Source of the DNA: Actinomycetota bacterium
GTDB taxonomy: Bacteria; Actinomycetota; Acidimicrobiia; Acidimicrobiales; RAAP-2
Direction: 5' to 3'
Assembly (NCBI GenBank): GCA_029850535.1
Contig: JARCRU010000030.1
Location: 25,658 to 89,657 of the forward strand
Length of the DNA: 64,000 bases
Below the pieces are notes generated by a model. It was not told the origin of the DNA. It did not search any database and saw nothing but the letters and a program-made list of their open reading frames with translations. The translations under genes were made by a program, and so were the position numbers. This document shows, piece by piece, positions 1-7,644 of the stretch (positions are counted from its first letter, which is position 1; every line of letters starts with the position of its first letter).

Positions 1-98
1 GTACCCCCCGACGCCACGAGTTCACAACCGAGTGACTCGAGGCCCCGCGCGAAATCCTCCAGGCCCGTCTTGTCCCACACACTCACCAGTGCACGCAT
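1..98 (-). CDS. purH: PurH, bifunctional AICAR transformylase / IMP cyclohydrolase (N-terminus only)
   Basis: This is the first 32 codons of a gene that runs off the left edge. The translation begins [20 protein letters not shown] and continues through a VASGG motif, the usual PurH start (phosphate-binding loop of the IMP cyclohydrolase domain). PurH catalyses the last two steps of IMP synthesis. The ATG follows the purN TAA with no gap, and GGAGG in the purN tail serves as its Shine-Dalgarno, so the two are translationally coupled. It is too short for the ORF track. Identity rests on a short but characteristic stretch. Confidence 0.85.
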   Translation of the reverse strand, partial: MRALVSVWDKTGLEDFARGLESLGCELVASGG

Positions 99-716
99 TT
101 ACACATCCTCCATCTCTCGAATGACCGAGGAAATGTCGCGACCCTCGGAGAGTGCCGCCATCACCCTAGTGACCACCGCGGGGTAGAGCTCGCGCTCCAC
201 CGCCTTGATCCGCTCGTGCAGACTCGACTCGTCGTCGTCGTTCTTGACCACGACTCGTCGCTGCGCCAGTATGGGCCCGTCGTCGAGGGCCAGCGTCGCG
301 ACGTGCACGGTGCAGCCCGTCTCGCTCACGCCCGCGGCGAGGGCTTGGCCGACCGCGTGCCAACCCTTGAAATCCGGCAACAAGCTCGGGTGCGTATTGA
401 GGACGCGACCGGGAAAGGCGTCGTGGAAGGCGGCGGTGATGATCGTGCCGAATCCCGCCATGGCGACGACGTCGATATCGCGCGAGGTCAACTCCCCGGC
501 CAAGTCGCTCGAGTAGCGATCCCGATCGAACTGCGCACCGAACGCGCCGTAGTCGGCGCGGGCCACCAGTAGCGCTTCGATTCCTGCGGCTCGCGCGACC
601 TCGAGACCGCGACAGGGTCGGTCCGCCCCCACGAGGGCAATCGCCACGCCCTGGTCGACGAGAGCCTCGAGGATGGTGCCCGAACCCGAGACGAGGACGC
701 AGAGGCGGGCGGACAA
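99..716 (-). CDS. purN: Phosphoribosylglycinamide formyltransferase (GART)
   Basis: Transfers formyl from 10-formyl-THF to GAR in purine synthesis. The 205-aa length is normal. An N-terminal glycine loop (VLVSGSGT) is followed by the catalytic-region motif NTHPSLLPDFKG, which holds the family His, and then GCTVHVATLALDDGPI with the conserved Asp. The start is TTG, 3 nt after the sucD TAG; no strong Shine-Dalgarno is visible, which suggests coupling to sucD. It lies immediately before purH, so two purine genes follow the sucCD pair in one transcript. Confidence 0.93.
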   Translation of the reverse strand: MSARLCVLVSGSGTILEALVDQGVAIALVGADRPCRGLEVARAAGIEALLVARADYGAFGAQFDRDRYSSDLAGELTSRDIDVVAMAGFGTIITAAFHDAFPGRVLNTHPSLLPDFKGWHAVGQALAAGVSETGCTVHVATLALDDGPILAQRRVVVKNDDDESSLHERIKAVERELYPAVVTRVMAALSEGRDISSVIREMEDV

Positions 717-719
717 GGC

Positions 720-1604
720 CTAGAGCGCCTGGACGATTTCGACCATCTTCTCACCGGCCGCGGTCGGATTGAGGCACACGTGGACGCCGGCGGCTGCCAA
801 CGCGTCCATCTTGGCCTGGGCCGTCCCCTTGGAACCCGAGATGATCGCACCCGCGTGACCCATCTTGCGCCCGGGAGGCGCGGTGACGCCCGCGATGTAC
901 GAGACGACCGGCTTGGTCATGTTGTGTTTGATCCATTCGGCCGCGCGCTCCTCCTCGGAACCGCCGATCTCCCCGATCATCATGACCGCCTTGGTCTCGG
1001 GATCCGCCTCGAAGGCCGCCAGACAATCGATGAAATTGGTGCCCGGCACCGGGTCGCCCCCGATGCCCACGCAGGTGGTCTGGCCGATGCCGTGTTGGGT
1101 CAATTCGTAGAGCGCCTGGTAGGTCAGGGTGCCCGAACGCGAGACGATGCCCACTGGTCCTCCGGGCAACGCGATGTCGCCCGAGGTGATGCCAATGTTG
1201 CACTTACCGGGGCTAATGATGCCCGGACAGTTCGGTCCGAGCAGGCGAACGTCGGGAAAGTCCTCCACCAACCGGTTGTAGGTGACCGCTTCATCGTGAG
1301 CGGGGATTCCCTCGGTGATGCAGACGATGAAGGTGATCCCCCCCTCGGCCGCTTCCACGATCGCCGCCGAGGCGAACTTGGGCGGCACCACGACGAACGA
1401 CGCGGTCGCGCCGGTGGCCTCGACCGCCTCCTTGACCGTATTGAAGACCGGGATGCCGTCGACGTCGGTGCCCCCCTTGCCCGGCGTCACGCCGCCGACG
1501 ACCTTGGTGCCGTAGTCGCGGTTGCGCAGGCCGTGGAACTTACCTTGGCCCCCGGTCAGACCCTGGACAATGACTTTCGTGTTTTCGTCAACAAAGATGC
1601 TCAT
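720..1604 (-). CDS. sucD: Succinyl-CoA synthetase alpha subunit
   Basis: Nucleotide- and CoA-binding subunit of the TCA enzyme that interconverts succinyl-CoA and succinate with substrate-level phosphorylation. The 294-aa length is typical. The CoA-binding Rossmann half starts [25 protein letters not shown] is the family signature, and KMGHAGAII carries the phosphorylated His at about residue 250. ATG start with AAGGAG 4 nt upstream. sucC ends 8 nt upstream, the normal sucC-sucD order. Confidence 0.97.
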   Translation of the reverse strand: MSIFVDENTKVIVQGLTGGQGKFHGLRNRDYGTKVVGGVTPGKGGTDVDGIPVFNTVKEAVEATGATASFVVVPPKFASAAIVEAAEGGITFIVCITEGIPAHDEAVTYNRLVEDFPDVRLLGPNCPGIISPGKCNIGITSGDIALPGGPVGIVSRSGTLTYQALYELTQHGIGQTTCVGIGGDPVPGTNFIDCLAAFEADPETKAVMMIGEIGGSEEERAAEWIKHNMTKPVVSYIAGVTAPPGRKMGHAGAIISGSKGTAQAKMDALAAAGVHVCLNPTAAGEKMVEIVQAL

Positions 1605-1612
1605 GGCGCTCC

Positions 1613-2755
1613 TTAGGCGTTCGCGAGGGACACGGCGCGACGAGCGGCGTCCAACATGGTGGGTTCGGTACTGAGACGGTCGTTGAGGTGCGGCGCGAGG
1701 ATGGCGCGGCCCTCCACGGCATTGGTTCCGTCGAGTCGCAACACGATCGGGGCCTTGATGGTGACCCGGGCGAGGGCTTCGAGGACCCCCTTGGCCACCT
1801 CGTCGACGCGGGTGATGCCGCCGAAGATATTGACGAAGATGGCGGTCACCTTGGGGTCGGCGTTGATGACCTCGAGGGCCGCGGCCATGACGTCAGCGTT
1901 GGCGCCACCGCCGATGTCGAGGAAGTTGGCCGCCGAGCCACCCACCTGGTTCACGACGTCCAGCGTCGACATGGCCAGTCCGGCACCGTTGGCGATGATG
2001 CCGATCGTGCCGTCGAGGCCGATGTAGTTCAGACCCTTCTCCTTGGCCATCTTCTCGCGCGGGTCCTCGGTCTCGGTGGCGCGGTACTCCTCCCACTCGG
2101 GGTGGCGGAACGACGCGTTCTCGTCCAGGGTCACCTTGGCGTCCAGGGCGTGCACCGTGCCGTCGGGAGTGAGGATCAGCGGGTTGATCTCGGCCAGGTC
2201 ACAGTCGCCGGTGGTGTAGCAGTCGTAGAGCTTGACCAGCAGTTGCGCGGCCTGTTCACGCGCCGCTTCGTCCAGCTCCGCCTCGTGCACCCAACGACGC
2301 GAAGTCTCGATGTCGAGTCCGCGAGTGGGATCGATGGACAAGAACGCGATGGCCTCGGGATTCTCCTCGGCGACGACCTCGATCTCCACTCCCCCCTGCG
2401 CGCTGAGCATGCCCAGGTGCGACTTGTTCGCACGGTCCAACGTGAAGGAGGCGTAGTACTCCTTGGCGATATCGCTCGATCGCTCGATCCACAGGCGTCG
2501 CACGACGTGACCCTTGATATCGAGTCCCAGGATGTTGCCCGCGTGCAGGCGCACCTCGTCGGCGTCGATCGCCAGTTTGACGCCGCCGGCCTTACCACGG
2601 CCCCCGACCTTGACCTGCGCCTTCACGACGACGGGATAGCCCACCCGGTCGGCGACGGCGACGGCCTCGTCGACGGTGTCGGCCACGTCACCGGGCGAGA
2701 CGGCGATACCGAATCGCGAGAAGTACTGCTTTCCCTGATACTCAAAGAGATCCAT
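1613..2755 (-). CDS. sucC: Succinyl-CoA synthetase beta subunit
   Basis: ATP-grasp subunit that partners SucD. It begins [17 protein letters not shown], the usual start of this family, with [17 protein letters not shown] as the nucleotide-binding loop. The C-terminal domain has [15 protein letters not shown] and [10 protein letters not shown], which contact the phosphohistidine. The 380-aa length is close to the usual 386-390. It lies in the same minus-strand group as the B12-binding mutase subunit upstream, which may supply succinyl-CoA. Confidence 0.97.
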   Translation of the reverse strand: MDLFEYQGKQYFSRFGIAVSPGDVADTVDEAVAVADRVGYPVVVKAQVKVGGRGKAGGVKLAIDADEVRLHAGNILGLDIKGHVVRRLWIERSSDIAKEYYASFTLDRANKSHLGMLSAQGGVEIEVVAEENPEAIAFLSIDPTRGLDIETSRRWVHEAELDEAAREQAAQLLVKLYDCYTTGDCDLAEINPLILTPDGTVHALDAKVTLDENASFRHPEWEEYRATETEDPREKMAKEKGLNYIGLDGTIGIIANGAGLAMSTLDVVNQVGGSAANFLDIGGGANADVMAAALEVINADPKVTAIFVNIFGGITRVDEVAKGVLEALARVTIKAPIVLRLDGTNAVEGRAILAPHLNDRLSTEPTMLDAARRAVSLANA

Positions 2756-2797
2756 TCGTTTCTGCTTTCTGACTTAGGGGGAATACGACTACGGTGA

Positions 2798-3205
2798 CTA
2801 CGGCGCCGACGTGGCGTCGAGGGTGCTCTCGAGCCAGGTACCGATCTCGTGCAGGGAAGCACCCGGCGTGAAGACGCGTGCCACCCCGATCTCTTCGAGT
2901 CGCGACACGTCGGCGTCGGGAATAATCCCCCCCACCACCAACACGACGTCCTCGCGTCCCTGGGTGCGCAGCAACTCGGCGATTCTGGGCACGAGGACGA
3001 GATGCGCCCCCGACAACAAGGACAGTCCGAGCGCGTCGGCGTCCTCTTGTACGACGGCCTCGACGATCTGCTCCGGCGTCTGGTGCAAACCGGTGTAGAC
3101 GACCTCAAATCCCGCGTCACGCAGGGTGCGCGCAATCACTTTGGCGCCACGATCGTGACCGTCCAGACCGGGCTTGGCGACCACTACTCGGTAGGTACGC
3201 TTCAC
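2798..3205 (-). CDS. B12-binding small subunit of a methylmalonyl-CoA-type acyl-CoA mutase
   Basis: A 135-aa stand-alone cobalamin-binding domain. The motif [10 protein letters not shown] contains DxHxxG (D15, H17, G20), which positions the lower-ligand His. GLSLLSG and [10 protein letters not shown] complete the B12 fold. Such lone subunits pair with a separate catalytic subunit in some methylmalonyl-CoA, isobutyryl-CoA or 2-hydroxyisobutyryl-CoA mutases; no catalytic subunit is in the window, so the substrate is open. GTG start. A -10-like TAAGAT sits 8 nt upstream, so the message may be nearly leaderless. Placement before sucCD fits succinyl-CoA production. Confidence 0.88.
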   Translation of the reverse strand: MKRTYRVVVAKPGLDGHDRGAKVIARTLRDAGFEVVYTGLHQTPEQIVEAVVQEDADALGLSLLSGAHLVLVPRIAELLRTQGREDVVLVVGGIIPDADVSRLEEIGVARVFTPGASLHEIGTWLESTLDATSAP

Positions 3206-3213
3206 GACTACTC

Positions 3214-3219
3214 ATCTTA
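3214..3219 (-). promoter_or_regulatory. Possible -10 box for the mutase small subunit (near-leaderless)
   Basis: TAAGAT lies 8 nt before the GTG start, in the divergent gap with the DPPR synthase gene. No convincing -35 hexamer and no strong Shine-Dalgarno are seen. The same hexamer serves as -10 in the better-supported rpsL and rplM promoters here. Confidence 0.35.
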
Positions 3220-3281
3220 CGTGAGGTGAGAACCCCCGTCGTCTCGAGGCTCCTGAAGGACGACGAGTAGCCTTGAGGGTC

Positions 3282-4184
3282 GTGAGCACACCAGGAAACC
3301 CCCGGGGAGCAGTGCGCGCCCTCGCCTCGGCGATGCGCATCTCGCAGTGGGTGAAGAACGGCCTCCTCGTGGTCGCTCCCGGTGCGGCGGGTCTCCTCTT
3401 TCACCACACGGTGCTGATCAACACCCTCGTCGCCTTCGTCGCCTTCTCCTTCGTCGCCTCGAGCATGTACATCTTGAACGACCTGCGCGACGTCGAGTCC
3501 GATCGCCAACATCCGACCAAGCGCCACCGCGCGATCGCCTCGGGCGACCTCTCAACGACGGCGGCGTTGAGCGCCTCGGCGCTGCTGGGTGTCGTAGGAC
3601 TCACGCTGCCGGTGTTGATCCATCGCCCCACGGGCTTCTACCTGATTCTGATCATCTACGTCGTCGAGACCCTGAGCTACATCTTCTGGCTCAAGAACGC
3701 GGTGATCATCGAACTCGGACTGGTGGCGAGTGGCTTCTTCCTGCGCTCCTACGGCGGCGCCGTGGCCTCACACATTCCGGTCTCCACCTGGTTCTTGATC
3801 GTCGTGACCTTCGGTGCGCTCTTCCTCGTGGTCGGCAAGCGATCGGCGGAACTGCGCCACGTCGGATCGAGCAATCGCCCCGTCCTGGCCGAATACACCA
3901 CCGAGTTCCTGCACTCGGCGCTCACCCTCTCGGCCACCGTCGTCGTGACCGCCTACTGCCTCTGGGCCATCGACACCTCCTCCACGGGCCTCTCGTCGAT
4001 CAAGCACGACGTCATCCCCCTGCGCTTGACGGTGGTGCCGGTGGTGTTGGCCATCCTCTTCATCATTCGCGGCGCCGAGTCCCCCCAGGGTGAGTCACCC
4101 GAGGACCTGCTGTTGAAGAACCGTACGGTGCAGATCTTGGCGCTCATCTGGGTGGGGTTGATGCTGGGCGGTACCTACGTATGA
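3282..4184 (+). CDS. ubiA: Decaprenyl-phosphate phosphoribosyltransferase (DPPR synthase, UbiA family)
   Basis: Polytopic UbiA-family membrane enzyme expected to move 5-phosphoribose from PRPP onto decaprenyl phosphate, the committed step to DPA. The first Asp-rich motif appears in extended form as NDLRDVESDRQHPTKRHRAI, the pattern of the phosphoribosyl branch (Rv3806c-like) rather than quinone or heme prenyltransferases. About nine hydrophobic segments follow, and the 300-aa length fits. Start uncertain: TTG at 3273 or GTG at 3282; I chose GTG because it follows a GAGGG stretch and gives MSTPGNPRG. Its stop overlaps the dprE1 start (ATGA), so the two are coupled. Confidence 0.9.
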   Translation: MSTPGNPRGAVRALASAMRISQWVKNGLLVVAPGAAGLLFHHTVLINTLVAFVAFSFVASSMYILNDLRDVESDRQHPTKRHRAIASGDLSTTAALSASALLGVVGLTLPVLIHRPTGFYLILIIYVVETLSYIFWLKNAVIIELGLVASGFFLRSYGGAVASHIPVSTWFLIVVTFGALFLVVGKRSAELRHVGSSNRPVLAEYTTEFLHSALTLSATVVVTAYCLWAIDTSSTGLSSIKHDVIPLRLTVVPVVLAILFIIRGAESPQGESPEDLLLKNRTVQILALIWVGLMLGGTYV

Positions 4185-5515
4185 GCCGCGAACGACTCTA
4201 CGGTTGGGGACGGACCACGCCGGCCATGTCCGAGGTGCTCACGCCCACGTCCGAGGACGAGGTGGCCCAGGAATTGTCCCTGAGCCAGGGAGCCATCGCT
4301 CGGGGACTGGGCCGCAGTTACGGTGACGCCGCACAAGTCAGTGGGGGCGTCGTGCTCAACAATCGCTCCCTCGGGGGAATCGGAGCCATCGCCGCCGACG
4401 GCGTGGTGCACGTGGGCGCGGGCGTCTCGATCGAGGAACTCCTCAGCGTCACCATTCCGCTGGGGTGGTTCATCGCCGTGACCCCGGGGACCCGGCAGGT
4501 CACCATCGGGGGCGCCGTCGCCGCCGACGTGCACGGCAAGAACCACCACCGCGATGGATCACTGGGCGACCACGTGCTCGAGATGCGTCTCGTGACGCCA
4601 CGGGGCACCTTCACGATCTCCCCCACCCTCGAACCCGAACTGTTCTGGGCGACCATCGGCGGTATGGGACTGACCGGCATCGTCACGACCGTGACCCTGC
4701 GACTGCACAAGATCGAGACCGACAAGGTCATCGTGGACACCACGCGATTCGCGAACCTCGATGACGTCATGGCCGCGATGGTGGCGCGCGACGACGACTA
4801 CCGCTACTCCGTGGCCTGGGTCGACTGCATGACCAAGGGCGCGTCCATGGGTCGCGCGATACTCACCCGCGGCGAGCACGCGACGCGACGCGACCTCGAG
4901 CACGCCTCCCTGGTGGCTCCCGCGCCGCCGCGGCTACGCGTGCCCCTCGACGCCCCCTCGGGGCTCCTTAACCCCTTGAGCATCCGCGCCTTCAACGAAC
5001 TCTGGTTCCGCAGTGCGCCCCAGCGCCGCGAGGGCGAGGAGCAGTCCCTCGGGACGTTCTTTCACCCCCTCGACGGCGTGAGCGATTGGAACCGCCTCTA
5101 CGGGCGACGAGGTTTCGTCCAGTACCAGTTCGCCGTCGCCGACAGCGAGTCCGACGTGGTCGTGCGCGCGATCGAGCGACTCTCCTCCTCGGGGGTCCCG
5201 AGCTTCCTCGCGGTCCTCAAACGCTTCGGACCGGCCAACCACGGACTCTTGTCCTTCCCCATCTCGGGCTGGACGCTCGCCCTGGACCTGCCGGTCGGCC
5301 CCGGCGCACTGCCCGGAGTGCTCGACGACCTCGACGAGTTGGTGATTGAAGCGGGCGGGCGGGTCTACCTGGCCAAGGACTCACGTCTCAGCCCCGAAGC
5401 GGTGCGGGTCATGTACCCGCGACTGCCCGAATTCCTCGAGATCAAGAACCGAGTCGACCCCCGACACCAGTTGGCGAGTGACCTCGCGCGTCGACTGCAC
5501 CTAGTAGGAAAGTAG
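4181..5515 (+). CDS. dprE1: DprE1, FAD-dependent decaprenylphosphoryl-ribose 2'-oxidase
   Basis: Oxidises decaprenylphosphoryl-ribose to the 2'-keto sugar; DprE2 then reduces it, giving DPA. The FAD-binding PP-loop region shows RGLGRSYGDAAQ (residues 41-52) and VTPGTRQVTIGGAVAADVHG followed by KNHH, all diagnostic. The C-terminus has YLAKDSR, with the catalytic Lys at about 399. The segment GWTLALDLP aligns with the M. tuberculosis segment holding Cys387, the covalent target of benzothiazinones; here the residue is Ala (A367, codon GCC). The 444-aa length is slightly short of the roughly 460 usual. It overlaps ubiA by 4 nt and is followed 2 nt later by dprE2. Confidence 0.95.
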   Translation: MSRERLYGWGRTTPAMSEVLTPTSEDEVAQELSLSQGAIARGLGRSYGDAAQVSGGVVLNNRSLGGIGAIAADGVVHVGAGVSIEELLSVTIPLGWFIAVTPGTRQVTIGGAVAADVHGKNHHRDGSLGDHVLEMRLVTPRGTFTISPTLEPELFWATIGGMGLTGIVTTVTLRLHKIETDKVIVDTTRFANLDDVMAAMVARDDDYRYSVAWVDCMTKGASMGRAILTRGEHATRRDLEHASLVAPAPPRLRVPLDAPSGLLNPLSIRAFNELWFRSAPQRREGEEQSLGTFFHPLDGVSDWNRLYGRRGFVQYQFAVADSESDVVVRAIERLSSSGVPSFLAVLKRFGPANHGLLSFPISGWTLALDLPVGPGALPGVLDDLDELVIEAGGRVYLAKDSRLSPEAVRVMYPRLPEFLEIKNRVDPRHQLASDLARRLHLVGK

Positions 5516-5517
5516 CC

Positions 5518-6285
5518 ATGGAAAACGCCTTCGGCCAACCCCAGAACGTCGTCGTCCTCGGCGGCAGTTCCGATATCGCGCGCGCGATCACCAAGAAGTT
5601 GTGCGCCGCGCGCGCCCACACCGTGATCCTCGCTGGTCGCAACCAGACTCTGCTCGACGAGGCCGCGCGCGAGGCGCTCGACTACGGGGCCTCCAAGACC
5701 GACACGGTGCTCTTCGACGCCGAGGACGTCGCCAGTGCCCGCGACGCGGTCGCCAGCGCCTTCGCCAAGGCCGGCGACCAGGTGGACCTGGTCGTGATGG
5801 CCGTGGGACTGCTCGGGGACCAGGTACGCGATCAGAGCGACGTCGCGGCCGCGACGCGCATGATGAGCGTGAACCTGACCTGGCCCGTCGCCGCACTGAC
5901 CGAAGTGCGAAACCGGCTGGTGGCCCAGGGCAGCGGACGCATCCTGGTCATGTCCTCGGTGGGCGCGGTGAGGGTACGTTCGAGCGCCTACCTCTACGGC
6001 GGCGCCAAGGCCGGACTGGACCGACTCTGCCAGGGCCTGGCCGACTCACTCGAGGGCACCGGCGTCACGCTGCAACTGGTCCGGCCCGGGGCGGTTCGCA
6101 CCCGCATGACCGAAGGACTTCGCGAAGTGCCCTTCACCACCGGCGTCAACCAAGTCGCCGACACCGTGATCAAGGGGCTCTCGAAGGGCGAGGCGGTCAT
6201 CTGGAGTCCACCGATTCTCAAATACGTCTACGCCGTCCTGCGCCACCTCCCGCGCCCGGTCTGGCGCAAGGTGATGGACCGCTAG
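5518..6285 (+). CDS. dprE2: DprE2, decaprenylphosphoryl-2-keto-erythro-pentose reductase (SDR)
   Basis: Short-chain dehydrogenase that completes the ribose-to-arabinose epimerisation on decaprenyl phosphate with NAD(P)H. The cofactor loop is GGSSDIA rather than the generic TGxxxGIG, a DprE2 trait. The catalytic Ser is in VMSSVGAVR and the YxxxK motif in LYGGAKAGLDRL. The 255-aa length is typical. It sits 2 nt after the dprE1 stop, so the three genes ubiA, dprE1 and dprE2 form one operon. A generic SDR function is possible in isolation, but the context makes DprE2 the best call. Confidence 0.93.
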   Translation: MENAFGQPQNVVVLGGSSDIARAITKKLCAARAHTVILAGRNQTLLDEAAREALDYGASKTDTVLFDAEDVASARDAVASAFAKAGDQVDLVVMAVGLLGDQVRDQSDVAAATRMMSVNLTWPVAALTEVRNRLVAQGSGRILVMSSVGAVRVRSSAYLYGGAKAGLDRLCQGLADSLEGTGVTLQLVRPGAVRTRMTEGLREVPFTTGVNQVADTVIKGLSKGEAVIWSPPILKYVYAVLRHLPRPVWRKVMDR

Positions 6286-6325
6286 GACCTCATCGTCGCG
6301 TTGACGTCTCGGACTCCTCCGGGTG

Positions 6326-7576
6326 TTACTGGTACTGAGGTCGCAGGCTCATCACGAAGAAGTCGCGGACCCACCAATTCGCGAAGAACCGACCAGGGTT
6401 GCCGACCATGCTCGGCAGCAGGTTCGTCCCGTTGGCCCCATTGATGGGCGTGCCGATGGGTCCCGAGTACGTCGTGTACTGCACCCAGTCGGTGTTGATG
6501 TCGAGTTCCATTGCGCGCACCGCGCCCGCGCGCACGAGCGTATCGGCGAGGTCGCTGATCGAGAGCCCCGGACCGCCCACGTAGACCAGCGCCCCGTCCG
6601 CGGTGATGCCCAGTCCCGATCGGAACACGTTGAAGGTGCCGCCGAGCGTCTTGCCCCAGGCAATCGCGTTGGGGTTGGCGAGACCCGCCACCGGCTTGCC
6701 GGCGTCGACGATGAGGTTGAGGTTCTGACGCACCGAGGCGACGTTGGGGGTCATGTGAAAGTCACGCCCCCACTCGCCCACGTCCATCGTGCCGTCCTTG
6801 TAGACGATCACCGACGCGGCACCGGGGCGCAGGGGAATGATCATCTTGTTGTTCGTGAAGTAGCCGCCGTTGGCGTCGGACATGCGAAATCCCGCGTTGA
6901 ACGCCGCGACGAGGGTCTTGGAGGCGGGTGCCGAAATCGGAGCGGTGAAGGGGAAGGGGCCGCCTCCGGGGATCGTGGAACCCGAGTAGAGCTGACCCGA
7001 GAGGATCTTGGTGTCCATCCAGGCCACTCCCACCACGTAGCTGGTGTGGACGGCGTCGGGTCGGATGAAGGTCGTATAGACGGCGGCCTTGCCCGATGCC
7101 GTCAGGCGACCCGCCGGGTACCAGACGCCCTCGTGCGCGAGTGGCACGGCGGCGGGGGTCTTCAAATTCGCGGGAACGGGCAGTGGGCTCGAGCCCTTCG
7201 AGATCACGACCGACGGCACTGTCGGAATCGAATTCTTGCTCGGCGCGCCACCCACGGCGGCGGGGTGCAACCGGTTGTACTCGGTCTCGCCCCACGTGAC
7301 GAAACCCCCGAGTCCGTGTAGACGTCCCCACTCGGCCAAGCGCGCTTGTAGCGAGACGCCGTAGGAGGGGTTGCTGAGGGCGAAGCCCAGCGTCACCCCG
7401 TAGTACGAGACCAGCAGGAGCGTCAGGGCCGCGGCCACCGCGATGACGCGGCGGCGCCAGTACACGTAGGCGGGCAGTCGGCGCGAATGCCGCGGCGACG
7501 CGTTGCGATACGGCGCTCGAACCGTGGGACCCGGCTGAGGGCGCGACTGACTGCGCGGCGGCGCTTCGTTACTCAT
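6326..7576 (-). CDS. Membrane-anchored phosphodiester glycosidase-like protein (NAGPA/DUF2233 domain)
   Basis: 416 aa: a Pro/Arg-rich cytoplasmic tail, one transmembrane segment at about residues 43-66, then an extracytoplasmic domain. The C-terminal 250 residues match the phosphodiester glycosidase (NAGPA-like) pattern as I know it: AAFNAGFRM, an RSGLGIT segment, then YVGGPGLSISDLADTL and AMELDIN. Members remove sugar caps linked through phosphodiesters; the natural substrate of bacterial forms is mostly unknown. It is convergent with the DPA operon (40 nt between the stops), so a role in envelope glycan trimming is conceivable but inferred. The ATG start gives a proper type II topology. Confidence 0.75.
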   Translation of the reverse strand: MSNEAPPRSQSRPQPGPTVRAPYRNASPRHSRRLPAYVYWRRRVIAVAAALTLLLVSYYGVTLGFALSNPSYGVSLQARLAEWGRLHGLGGFVTWGETEYNRLHPAAVGGAPSKNSIPTVPSVVISKGSSPLPVPANLKTPAAVPLAHEGVWYPAGRLTASGKAAVYTTFIRPDAVHTSYVVGVAWMDTKILSGQLYSGSTIPGGGPFPFTAPISAPASKTLVAAFNAGFRMSDANGGYFTNNKMIIPLRPGAASVIVYKDGTMDVGEWGRDFHMTPNVASVRQNLNLIVDAGKPVAGLANPNAIAWGKTLGGTFNVFRSGLGITADGALVYVGGPGLSISDLADTLVRAGAVRAMELDINTDWVQYTTYSGPIGTPINGANGTNLLPSMVGNPGRFFANWWVRDFFVMSLRPQYQ

Positions 7577-7644
7577 GAAGTTCCAATTTTACACAGGCTC
7601 TTCAAAGAAACACCGAAGGTGTCTCAATTCCCGCTAAGAAGTGA
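7577..7644. other. Short gap between pcrA and the glycosidase-like gene
   Basis: Contains only a small dyad ACACC-GAA-GGTGT with no T-run. No promoter or terminator can be supported. Confidence 0.3.
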
